A stretch of DNA of 64,000 nucleotides from Archegozetes longisetosus (Eukaryota; Arthropoda; Arachnida; Sarcoptiformes; Trhypochthoniidae). The stretch is from contig JAEMBT020000009.1 of NCBI GenBank assembly GCA_018873245.2, positions 9,743,288-9,807,287 on the forward strand, read 5' to 3'. The notes below the pieces were generated by a model. That model saw nothing but the letters and a program-made list of their open reading frames with translations, made no database searches and was not told the origin of the DNA. The position numbers were made by a program, and so were the translations under genes. Below are positions 44,650 through 55,260 of the stretch, one piece after another (the stretch's first letter is position 1; each line of letters opens with the position of its first letter).

Positions 44650-46759
44650 ATCCATTTTTGAGAGGAAGGGCCAATGTTATAATGGAATCCTTCTTTGATG
44701 AGTATTTAAATATAGTCATCGAAATGTTCTGAAATGGTATCAAAATGTGAGAACATTAATGAGTTTTACTATTATTTCATAGATATTTACTCAATGATTT
44801 CGTGATAAGTATGAATAAAACATAGATCAAATTTGTTGCGATAAAAGCTCATCAAAGGTCCACTAATCGTCTTATTTACCAAAATTCATAACTTAATCTT
44901 GTACACAATATAAACGTCAATAAGAGTGTATATACAGTATATCTTAAGTAAAAGCATCTTAAGCTCAATTGAAGAAGAGAAATCGATAGCTTATTAATGT
45001 TTGACGTTTGGTATTCAACGCGCAATAACAAGAAAATTTGAACAATTAAAGTATTAATACGACTGCATTATTTCGATCGAAAATTTGCATTAATGTGTTT
45101 GAAACATATGCTCACATATTTTTCATTTCTTTTGAGCAAAATAGAATGAAAATTGATTTTAAACAAATTCTAATTAATATTTCCAAAAATTACTTTATAT
45201 GCTTGTTGTGAATATTATTTCTATTTTTCAAATATTTAATGTAAATTTTTCGATGTAAGAAATCACAAGAGATGTAATCGAATATTACATTAATTTTGCA
45301 GTAAATTTCACGTATTTGTAGGACTAAAATAACAAATTATTATTTAGCTAATTATCACAGTAAAAACAATAAATAATTTTCAAACAATAAACAAACATAA
45401 CATTTGATAAGGACTTTATGAATATTTATGAAACTTTAAAAATAAACATAATCTCTATCGATTACGTATGAAGAAGTTCAGAATCAGACTCAACGACTAA
45501 GTACTTAATGATAATATAAGTTATTTCTCTAATGGAATTTTAATAAAGTTATCAAATTAGATAAGTACATAAATATAGTTGTTGAAGTTTTTCGAAATGA
45601 TGTCAAAAGATATGAGAATAGTATTGATTTTTCTATCAATTTTATTGCTATTCGTTCAATAATATCATGATAAAAGCATATTAAACTTCGATGGAAAGAT
45701 GTCGCAATAAAAACACCAAAAATTCAACAATCGCCATATTTTCTATATTTCAGTGTAAATTATATTTAAAGAAAAACTACTTTCCTATCTATTGGTTTTT
45801 TAACATCTGTTCTATGCTCACTATCTTTTATTTTAAGCTATCATTCAGTATTAGTAAAGGTATCACTTTTCAATTAGGACATTATATAAAAATAGACTGA
45901 ATACGACAACTATTAAATAGATTATTATCTTAATAGTAAAAATATGATTTTGAATAATTTATTTATGGTAAGAAATAACTAAAAATCTTTTATCAAACAC
46001 TTCTGCAATTATTAAAATTATTATTTGAGAATCAAAAAACATTTTAAGTCATTTTGCTCCTTCAAGTAACGAAAGGAAGAAATTTTGACTTCCATGCTTA
46101 AAATGCTTTTCTGTTTTTGCATATGTGATAGTTTTTAGCTTCGAGAAACTTTTATCAAATTTGACTAAATATTTCACGAATGTTAATTTATGAAATTTCA
46201 ATAATAAATAAAATCTCTTTCTACTAATTTAAAAGAGATTCATAAACGTATTCAACAGCTAAAATATTAATGTGAATATGAGTTATTTTTCTGAGAGAAG
46301 TTGAAATAAAGTTTCATCTGATCAAACTATGATTAATAATCAAGTTTATTCGTCAAACCTTAATTGTGCCATTAAGTTATAGATATATTTTTTATGAATT
46401 TCGGTCATTTGATGCTTGTAAAATTCAGTGTCAGGTCAAATTCAGTGAATATAATCTATCAAAGAAGTTCAAATTTGAAAGTTATTTTCTGTTACATAAA
46501 ATAAAAACAATTTTTAAATTAATAAATAATTAAGTTCATATAGATTATGATAATTAAAATACATAATCATGCAAATATTGTAAATGTTTCCTATTCTATT
46601 TAGATAAGAGATTTTCTACTTATATATAAATTCATTTAACGTCAAATTCTTAAAATGACATTAATAAAAATTTATAGTATTGCTAAATATTATCAACTCT
46701 GATATTATAAAATGAATCATTCAGTTAGCTTTGCATCGAGTCAAATGTTTAACAGATTA
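44650..46759 (-). repeat. duplicated receptor flank without a gene
   Basis: The stretch 44700-45110 is a copy of the receptor 5' flank (compare 58990-59400), but no coding exon lies on its left side. The rest, to 46759, aligns with 59400-61040 in the same orientation. Its 45690-46500 part aligns with 50860-51600 in inverted orientation at high identity. Frames in it (for example 45691-45900) are not conserved in the other copies and are not genes. Confidence 0.65.
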
Positions 46760-47012
46760 TAGTCAAGCCGGCAAAAGATGAGCAAAAGTTGGCATTAATA
46801 GCAAGCTCCTCCTGTAACCAATCAAAATCTTAAAAAAGATTAGGAGTTAACAACTAAGGCGCTATATTCAACTTTTAGTGAAATTAAATAAGTTTTGAGA
46901 TATAAATTATTTAATAGAGATTAAAATTACAAAAACTAAGTCCAGACTAATTCAAGCATTTGCAAATTTAAACCACGCTCATGCCCGTAGCTGAATTCAC
47001 CACGAAACATTA

Positions 47013-48398
47013 CTAGTCTGCCTCTTCCATCAATTCAGATTCATCACTAGACTCAGACTCGAGATTTATCACAAAGCGGTCCACAATTTCGTCGAATAGA
47101 TAATCGAATTCCAGTAATACTTTTCTAATTTCTCAACACATACTACATATTTAACCCAATCCTCGACAGTAATTTTAGAAACCACATCTTCTACTAAAAA
47201 TTCAATTTCAGAAATTTTAAAACTAAGATTCATTTCTCCAATAAACGTTTGACTTGAGCCCAAACCATTTCGATAAGATTTAGGTTACGATAGTATGGAG
47301 GTAGACGAATAACTTGACCATATTCCTTCGCTATTTTATCCGTTTTGTACTCTTTTGTTATAGTGCTCTTCTTGACTAGTTCAAGTAACTCAGATTTAAA
47401 AAGTTTGTCATTATAAGAGATATTATTCATCTTATGCCAGTTTTGAATCTCATTTTTTTATTTCTTGAAGTTGGAGATTTACTGATTTGAACCGAATGAT
47501 ATGATGCGTTATCTAAGATAATTGAATTTGGAGGAATGTTAACAAGCAATTTGTTTTTGAACTAATCTTCAAAAACTTCACTATTCATTGAGTCATGATA
47601 ATCACTATCAACAATTTTCGTACGAAAATGCATTAACGCATTTGGGACGAAGCCACTTTTACCACCACCATGTTCAATAATTACGCGTACTCCTTGACCA
47701 CTTGGAATTTTCAGATTACAATCGCTACTAAACGATACTTTTTAATGTTAAACTGGAATTCGTCCAAGTTTCATCAAGCCAAACAATGCATGCATTGGGG
47801 TCGTTTTTTCTAACTTTATGTAATTCTTTAAGGTATTTTCTTCTCAGCACAACAATGTCAGTTCTTTCCATTAAAACTTTTCTCGAAACTTCCCTCGATT
47901 TCAAAAATCTATACCCTAAGTCATTTTTTACATTTCACGCAATTTAGTTTTTCCTATCCTATCACGAAATAGTATCATTGTACCCTCTTTAACCTTCAGT
48001 AAAAGTTCTGCAATTGTTGGTAGTTTACCGTTTACGTAGAAACTGTTCATATGGTTTCTGATAGCGTAGAGATTAATTGCATCAGGTATGATTTTCTTTC
48101 CATGTGGCCCAACTTTTCCTAGAGTAACAAATGCTGCTCTCTTATTACCTTCAGTTAGAATTCTTCTGATCGATACATTTGATATCTTTGTGGCCTCTGC
48201 TAAAATTTTTGCAACATCATTGAACATTTTTAATTCAGTCCCACGATAAATAATTTTTTGCTGTTTGAAATAGTTGTATACATTGAAAACGATCTCGCGT
48301 GATTGAGAATGTATTATCTGTCCTTTTCTATCATAACTCACAACAATCAAAACAACAAATACTATCAAAATTATCGTAAAAACAAATAAGGCATTCAT
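47013..48398 (-). pseudogene. Tc1/mariner-superfamily DDE transposase, frameshifted
   Basis: Reading leftward: a helix-turn-helix domain at 48340-48150 (QSREIVFNVYNYFKQ, then KISNVSIRRILTEG), a second DNA-binding part ending near 47930, then IVWLDETWTN (first Asp, about 47785), ILDNASYHS (second Asp, about 47500), YYRNLNLIEMVWAQVKRL (final Glu, about 47260) and an acidic C-terminus ending at 47013. The LDETW and LNxIEMVW motifs mark a Tc1/mariner lineage common in arthropods. Frameshifts occur near 47930, 47500, 47240 and 47100. The N-terminal hydrophobic stretch in frame before the finger region (48398-48340) is probably not real protein. Inactive copy. Confidence 0.75.
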
Positions 48399-48461
48399 TT
48401 TAGCAAAATAACATGTGTTAACTTTATTTACATTTTAAAATTTTTCTCTATTAATGTTACA

Positions 48462-48545
48462 TATTAGGTCAAACTATAAGTAATTGCAAACTTTTTCATA
48501 ATAAAACATGAAAAAGTTTGCAATTACTTATGGTTTGACCTAATA
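48462..48545. mobile_element. 84-bp palindromic MITE nested in the Tc1-like element
   Basis: Two arms of about 38 bp (opening TATTAGGTCAAAC, with AAGTAATTGCAAACTTTTTC) pair almost perfectly around an 8-bp loop AATAAAAC. The outermost TA pair fits a mariner-type miniature element. It lies between the transposase start and the right end of the host element. Confidence 0.85.
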
Positions 48546-48885
48546 TTTTCACTCTGATTGATTGAAAGTGTATTCACTTAAAACTTACTAGAGCCCACTT
48601 TTCTCATCTTTTGCCAACTTTACTATAGAAAATGTAATTATAAACCCATTTGCTTTTCACGTAACTAAAGCAGTACTTTTCTACTTTCAAGCTTGATATG
48701 TAGTGTGGCTAGCATTTAATCTCTAAAAAGTGCAAACTCTGATTCAATTTTGAAGAATTTTTCTCACATAGAAGTACATTCACACAATGAATTAGATGAT
48801 TGAATATTAGTTTTCAGTCTTACCTTATCTTTAAATTTGCATAAGACTTTTTGGCTTCCATGCTTGATATGTTACTATATATATA

Positions 48886-50248
48886 CAGATTGTCCAGAAT
48901 AAAAAAACTCAGATAAAGCAGTTGAAGGCTTTTTAAAATCTGATATTTTAATCGCAATAATATCAATTACTCATATACTGAAAATTTGATCTATCAAAAT
49001 GAACTTTTCTTAATCTTATGTAGTATACAAGAATAGTGTTTAAAATTTCTCTACAACATATGCTAAAAATGATGTCCATTATTTTCTAAACAAAGTTTAA
49101 CTCTTTTAATCATATTATCTGAAACTCTTTTAAGAGTTTGAGGAGTTATATTTTGAATTTCGTTCTGAATATTCGATTTTAGTCCCTCTAAAGTTTGCGG
49201 ATATGAAGCATAAACTCTATTTTAAGATATCCCAACAAGAAAAAGTCTGGACTAGTCAGGTCTGGAGGCTTGGAGGCCATTCAGTTTCAATATTGAGAAA
49301 TTTGCTACTCCCTGAAATAATTTTGTCGCCATTAGATGAGACGCTGTTTCTCGAGCCGTATGTGCTGGAGCTCCATTCTGCTGAAAAAAGGTCGACTATT
49401 TCCTCACTATCGAGTTTAGATACAAAATTTTCCACAATTTTCAAATATTCTTCTGAGTTTATGGTATTCTCGAAGAATATCGGACCAATAATTCTTCGCC
49501 TGGAAATGGGGCACCACACCCCTACTTTTTTAAAATGTGGAGGTGTTTCAACGAAAACATTTGATTTATCGGTAGCCCAAAATCTCATCTGCTGGGAATT
49601 AACATAATCCAACAGATGAAACCAGAATTCGTCCGTAAAAATGTTAGGTCTAGAATGTTCTCGTTTTTTATGAAATTCGGAAACCAAAAGCAACAATCAA
49701 CACGTTTCTGATAATCGGATGCTTTCAATTCCTGCACACAACTAACGCGATATGGATAAAACCCTAAAAGAGTTGCTCCGATATCAAATGAAGACTTTGA
49801 TATTTGAACGTCACCTGATCTTTACCTTAAAGACTTTCGTGGATTTTGCTCAAAACTTTCTTTCAATACATTTAATTTCTCTGGAGTAGCACATGGCATG
49901 GCCTATTATGCTTTCTATTGGCAACACTTCCAGTTTCTTCGAACTTATTATGAATGTTAATAATAGTCGCATTTGTTGGTCCTTTTTTACCAAATTTATC
50001 AGCAAATTCTTTTCTAGTTCGATCACAAGACATAGTTAACAAATAAATTTTATAAATGAAAACTCTTTGTTTTATTGAGAACACCATTTTAAATACTAGT
50101 TTTGTTTATATCTCAAACATTATGATTAAAAAGTTAACTTTTCTTTAACTTGTTTCAACCTTTATTCATTAGTTGCATCTAATCGATGCGTAATATTAAA
50201 GAAAAATTATACTCAAGATATGAGTTTAATTGTATTTTGGACAATATG
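48886..50248 (-). mobile_element. mariner-like element, 1,363 bp, with both ends
   Basis: Ends CAGATTGTCCAGAATA (left) and, read inward from the right, CATATTGTCCAAAATA, both flanked by TA (48884-48885 and 50249-50250). The arms continue to pair through AAACTCA. It carries one transposase gene on the minus strand. Confidence 0.8.
49063..50087 (-). pseudogene. mariner-like transposase with DUF4817-type HTH
   Basis: The N-terminus (50087-49890) reads FSIKQRVFIYKIYLLT...RKEFADKFGKKGPTNATIINI, the helix-turn-helix of the DUF4817 type found in arthropod transposases. The catalytic part (49660-49256) has FTDEFWFHL (first Asp), VGVWCPISRRRIIGPIFF, then a stretch where the second catalytic motif should lie, then TEWPPSLQT. 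After a frame change the C-terminus continues (RVYASYPQTLEGLKS-type region, then LKRVSDNMIKRVKLCLENN) to a stop at 49063. Frame changes near 49890, 49690, 49390 and 49250 make it inactive. The element ends lie about 175 bp beyond each side. Confidence 0.75.
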
Positions 50249-50250
50249 TA

Positions 50251-51619
50251 TAATAAATATATTCTATTTTATTCATTATACTCATTCACTATTGAATTGA
50301 TCAGATGAAAGCCATTTAAGTAATAATTGGTATCTTTTGCAATTAAATTGAATTATAACAGCACTTAAGTGTTATTCAGTAAATTATATCTCAACTTGTA
50401 TTCAATAATAGTATTTCATTACTGTTTCGATTTTGATCAGTCACTGAATTTCACTGAATATAACCTCCGAAACTAAAATGCGTCATTCGGTCATACAGCA
50501 TAGTTTACCGACTTTGACCGAGGACATTTCTAATATATTATGCATTTTTAGGCTTATATTTCTTAATTTAAATGTAATATTTATTAATAATATTGATTAA
50601 TAATCAATGATTACACTTTCTTACTATTTATGAATAAATGCAACCGTGTATCGCTACTAATAGCTCAAATTCCTAATGAACTTTTAGTAACTGTTATACT
50701 TAATATTTGAAGACAATATCATGAATACAGAAACACTTTAGATTCAAATGATAATGTATTTTAATTCTTATATTTTATCTAGGCCTAATTATTTACTAAT
50801 TTAACAATTTTTGTATTTTTTGTAACAGGATATAACTTCCGAATTTGAATTTCTTTGATAGATTATATTCACTGAATTTGACCTGATACTGAATTTTACA
50901 AGCATCAGATGACCGAAATTAATAAAAAAAATGTATCCATAATTTAATGGCACAATTAAGGTGTGATGAATAATCTTGATTATCAATAGAAGTTTGATTT
51001 GATTAACATTTGTTTCGGCCTCTATCAGAAAAATAACTCATATTCTCATTAAGACTTTAGCTTTTGGACACGTTTATGAATATCTTTTAAATTAGTAGAA
51101 AGAGATTTTATTTATTACTGAAACTTCAAAAATTAACATTTATAAAATATTTAGTCAAATTTGATAAGAGTCTATCAAAGCTGAAAACTACTATATGTGC
51201 AAAAACAGAAAAGCATATTAAGCATGGAAGTCGAAATTTCTTCCTTTCGTTACTTGAAGGAGCAAAATGGCTTAAAATGTTTTTGATTCTCAATTAATAA
51301 TTTTAATAACTGCAGAAGTGTTTGATAAAAGATTTTAAATTATTTGTTACCATAAATAAATTATTCAAAATCATATTTTTACTATTAAGATAATTATATA
51401 TTTAACAATTGTTATATTCAGTTTACTTTCATATAATGACCTGACTAAGTAGTGATACCTTTACTAATACTGAATGATAGCTTAACTTGAAATTAAACCA
51501 TAAAATAAGAATTTATTTTAAAAATCAATAATCAGGAAAATAGTTTATCATTAAATAAAATTTACGCTGAATTTTAGTGAATAAGGCATTTGTTGAATTT
51601 TTGATGGGTTTTTAGTTTT
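50251..51619 (+). repeat. inverted copy of the duplicated receptor flank
   Basis: The stretch 50860-51600 matches the reverse complement of 45690-46500 closely, for example GGAAGTCGAAATTTCTTCC and TTACTTGAAGGAGCAAAATG. The stretch 50430-50530 matches 24690-24790 and the arms at 55.97 and 56.33 kb. No genes. Confidence 0.65.
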
Positions 51620-52400
51620 GAAGGACAAAAGCTCGGCTAACCCCGGCTTCGAGCCTGAGCTTATGCGAGCCGGGCTCGAAATAACTGAAAGCCGAGCTCG
51701 AACCTACATATAGAGGCTCGAATTCGAGCTTGAGACTGAAGCTCGTGCCCCAAGCCTGAGCTGAGCTTCCGAGCTTATAATTTAAGTATAGTCGAAATTA
51801 TATTTAGATTTCTTAATTATAAGAATTTTAATTGAGACAAAATTAACTTTTATTTTAATTATAATGATTAAAAATGCGTAGAAAATAAGAACTCTAATTA
51901 TTTTAAATATTAAAATGCTATAAATAGCAAAAATATTATAAACTGTATTATTAGTTCAGATTTTCAGAATAGAAATATATTAGAAAAGCTTCATTCAAAA
52001 TACTTATACATAGAACTCAAACATATCATACCTTTAATCGAAATACCAGACAATTTATTTCTACGTTTAGTGATCAGATCTCATTATTAATTATGTACTA
52101 TGTATCTGATTATTATGTGTTAATATTGTAATAAAATATTTTAAATGTAATAGACCCATAGATAAATAGAAATTTCGGTCTTTTTATACGCAATTCGAAA
52201 CTTAAAAATTTTAGTCAAACTTTATTTATATACCAGATGAGTAATCAAATTTTTGGTAAGAAGCTCGAAAGCTCGCTTATCCGAGCTCCGAGCTTAAGCT
52301 TATGCGAGCCGGGCGCGTTGATAAACAAGCTTCGAGCCTGAGCTTCAAGCCGGGCTCATCAGGCTCAAGCCTGAAAGCTCGATCGAGCTTTTATCCTTCA
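51620..52400. mobile_element. 781-bp MITE with GC-rich GAGCTCGAGCC ends
   Basis: Ends GAAGGACAAAAGCTCGGC and, read inward from the right, GAAGGATAAAAGCTCGATCG, flanked by the 8-mer TTAGTTTT (51612-51619 and 52401-52408). The terminal 120-150 bp on each side are filled with overlapping GAGCTCGAGCC-like words, while the middle is AT-rich. The paralogous flanks at about 45.70 and 60.00 kb run through without it. An 8-bp duplication suggests the hAT superfamily. Confidence 0.75.
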
Positions 52401-52481
52401 TTAGTTTTTAGTGAGATATCTTTCTATTGAAGTTTGAGTAGCTCTTATCATTATATTATTGAACAAGCAGCAATATAATTG

Positions 52482-52482
52482 T

Positions 52483-52510
<28 letters not shown>
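52482..52510. repeat. (GT)n microsatellite
   Basis: Uninterrupted dinucleotide run of about 29 bp inside the receptor flank. Confidence 0.9.
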
Positions 52511-52513
<3 letters not shown>

Positions 52514-52749
52514 GTTTTGGTTCGGTTAGGTTAGGTGCGTTATAGACATGTCAAAAGAGACTCATAAAAGTCCAATACATGAGTCTTATATATTATACAC
52601 AAGTTATATATAATTTAGTGTTTCTAGAAAAGTCTAGAAATAGTCATAGTGACAATAGTTCAGTATTAGCTAGTAGAGAATTTTATAACTAATACTAAAG
52701 TACATTAATGTTAGGTCACATCAAAATAGTAGAAAAACTCAATAATATT

Positions 52750-53712
52750 CTCATATCTTTTGGTATCATTTGATAGAACTTCAATAACTATATTTATATA
52801 TTTATCAAATTTGATAAGTTTATTGAACTATCCGAAAAATAACTGGTATTATCATTAAGATTTTAATTATTGTGTCCGTTTCTAAACCACTTTAAACTTA
52901 GTCGACAGAAATTTTATGTTTTTGAAATATCGTAAGTATTCGTAAAATACTTACTCAAACTTTTATATATTATGATTGTTTATTATTTGAAGATTAATCA
53001 TCTTTTCTACTATAATGATTAGCTAAATAGTGGTTAGTATTTTAGTCTTGTAAATTCGCTCTGCAAATTTTCTCTGATATAAATTTGATTATCGGTTCAT
53101 GTATTCTTGATTTCTAACATCAACAAGCTTATATTAAATATTTAAAAGATTGACATAATATTCACAACAAGCATATAAAATAATCTTAATTTTATTTTTG
53201 GAAATATTGATAAGAATTTATTTATATTCAACTTTCACTCCAAGTATTCTACTCAATAGGAAATGTGAGCGTCATTTCAAACACATCACGAGTTTAATGC
53301 AGATTATCAATCGAAATAATAAACTCGTATGAAAACTTGAATTGTTAAAAAATTTATAGTTATTGACGTTAAAGAAATGAAATGTTAAATGTTGATTCTA
53401 TTACTTTTCTTCAATTGAGTATGAGATATTTTAACTTAAGATATATATACTCGTCTTGATATTTGTTGTATATAAGTTAAATTTTGAACTCTAGTGAATA
53501 AGGCGATTAATGGACTTATGGTGAGTTTTATTGCGAAAAATTTTCATTTATATTTGATTAGTTCTCATCACGAAGTTATTGGGTGAATATCGATGAAATA
53601 CTAGTAAAACACAATGATATTCTCACATCATTTTGATATCATTTCAGAGCACTTCGATAACTATATTTATATATTCATCAAATTTGATAAGTTTATTAAA
53701 ACTGAAAACTGA
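52750..53712 (+). repeat. 5' flank of receptor copy 3, with a second flank stub
   Basis: The stretch 53040-53712 is the shared upstream flank of the receptor genes. At 52755-52825 the last 70 bp of that same flank (CTCATATCTTTTGGTATCAT to GATAAGTTTATTGAAC) occur once more but lead into unrelated sequence instead of a start codon. This is another gene-less stub. Confidence 0.55.
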
Positions 53713-55060
53713 ATGGCATTCAATATAGAAAGTGATTTCGATCCATCGCAAATATTACCGTCAGAATTGTTGGTCGCTTCTGCTGGATCTGATTTTTATC
53801 TCAACGGTATATCTCTTTACCAAAACGGAACGAATAAAAGGAGCAGATTTCATAATCCATTATTGGTTACTATAGCGAATTTGATATTTTTGATCAGATC
53901 TATCATTTCTTTACTATTACCAGAAGAAAATCCTGAATATTTCATTATTATTCTCGACTTCTCATACTTTATGAACGCAAGGATACACTGCAATATCTCA
54001 TCAATAATGGCATCTTTCTTAACGCTGATTATACATTGGATTCATTATAGAAACTACAAGAATAATGAATTTCCTACTTATTTGAGACCATTCGAGATGA
54101 TATCAGGACTCACTTCACCGCTAAGTATTGGACTTTCAAACAAGGCTAAAATCTACAAATTGATGAAGACAACAAAAATAATATTTTACATTTGTGATAA
54201 TTTACTAAAACCAATGCTAATAACACTTTGTTCCATCGCCATCTATTTGCCGATCTTTCTCAACTGCTCTCTCATTCAATTCATTTTCTATGTATTTCCT
54301 CTGAATTTGATCTTTGTTTTAGCCACTTATCACGTTTGTATGATTGTAATGTACCATATTGTCTACTTTCATCTCATCTGTTATTACCTGTTAATTAAAA
54401 CGGAAGAATTGAATGAGAAAATTGAGATTTTTGCCAAAAACAAATCAAGATTAACGGATAAAGAGCTATGTTTATAATGAAGGCTTTGGATACAAGCTAT
54501 TTGGAAATCAATTCGTTTAACAACGACTTTTGGTCGAAATATTTGTTCTGGGTTTGGTTTCTACACTCTTTTATAATTGACTTATTCTTATTCATTAGCA
54601 TATTCTCGAAAACTCGTTTGATATTGAAATTGGTTTTCATTTGTGGTTCTTTTAATTTCGTGTTCTCTCTGATATTAATTACTAGTTGTGCTTCTTCTGT
54701 CTATTATCAAACTAATAAAATGTATTATATATTATTGGGAATAGTGTTCACACCAAAAAAGTTGTCCTTAACTAATACCACACATATCAAAGTTTGTAAA
54801 ACTTATAAAAATCTAACAATTACTCTTGAAAAACTGACGATTTTAGTTATTTTTTAGTTGTCGTCATTCATTGAGAGATTGAGTCAAAAGAAAATTGGAT
54901 TTTATTGTTGGAAACTATTTATTATAAACCACTTTCGTGGATATGAAGTAAGAATTGATTTATAATATGTCATCAATTTTAAGACTATTTTGATTATTTA
55001 TAGATCACAGCCTTGACGATGATATTTATGATCAAGGTTATAGAAATATCTTTGTATTGA
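53713..55060 (+). pseudogene. gustatory-receptor-like gene, copy 3 (one-base deletion)
   Basis: Exons 53713-54791, 54858-54947 and 55004-55060, introns 66 and 56 nt, same sites and phases as copy 1. Exon 1 is 1,079 nt, not 1,080: a G is missing at about 54463, where the sister copies read AAAGGAGCT and this one AAAGAGCT, in the loop before TM5. Before the shift the frame is open (start MAFNIESDFDPSQILPSE). After it, the GR-like SYLEINSFNNDFWSKYLFW region, exon 2 (FIERLSQKKIGFYCWKLF) and exon 3 are all preserved. As in copy 2, a single lesion in an otherwise perfect gene: very recent loss, null allele or assembly error. Confidence 0.7.
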
Positions 55061-55260
55061 TCTGATGTATTGAAAATCGTCGACTTGTATGAGACTCACC
55101 TTAATACTATGTCTATTTTTATGATTGTTGTTATACTCGTTATAATTATTTATTATATTATAGTTAAAAGTGCTGAAAACGAATATCGGCTAATGTCAGG
55201 TTTGAGCAGAACGTAAAGTCCGATAGGTTTACCTCAAAGTGAGCAATCGAATCTCTCATT
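55061..55260 (+). other. conserved post-stop segment of copy 3
   Basis: Directly in frame after the TGA, the sequence stays open for about 50 codons and encodes LKIVDLYETHLN, then the hydrophobic SIFMIVVILVIIIYYII, then KSAENEYRLMSGL, up to a TAA. The same arrangement follows copies 4 and 5. Confidence 0.4.

Larger units (their letters stand above)
46760..48625 (-). mobile_element. Tc1/mariner-superfamily element, 1,866 bp, with both ends
   Basis: Inverted ends TAGTCAAGCCGGCAAAAGAT (left) and, read inward from the right, TAGTAAAGTTGGCAAAAGAT, each flanked by TA. The uninterrupted sequence survives at 61021-61070, where the same flanks (GTTTAACAGA and GTAATTATAAACCC) are joined by a single TA at 61041-61042. 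That is strong proof of the insertion and its borders. It contains a broken transposase and a palindromic MITE. Confidence 0.88.

Noticed and set aside
49203..49607. 134-codon plus-strand frame
   Set aside because: Antisense shadow of the mariner-like transposase, which carries the recognisable catalytic motifs.
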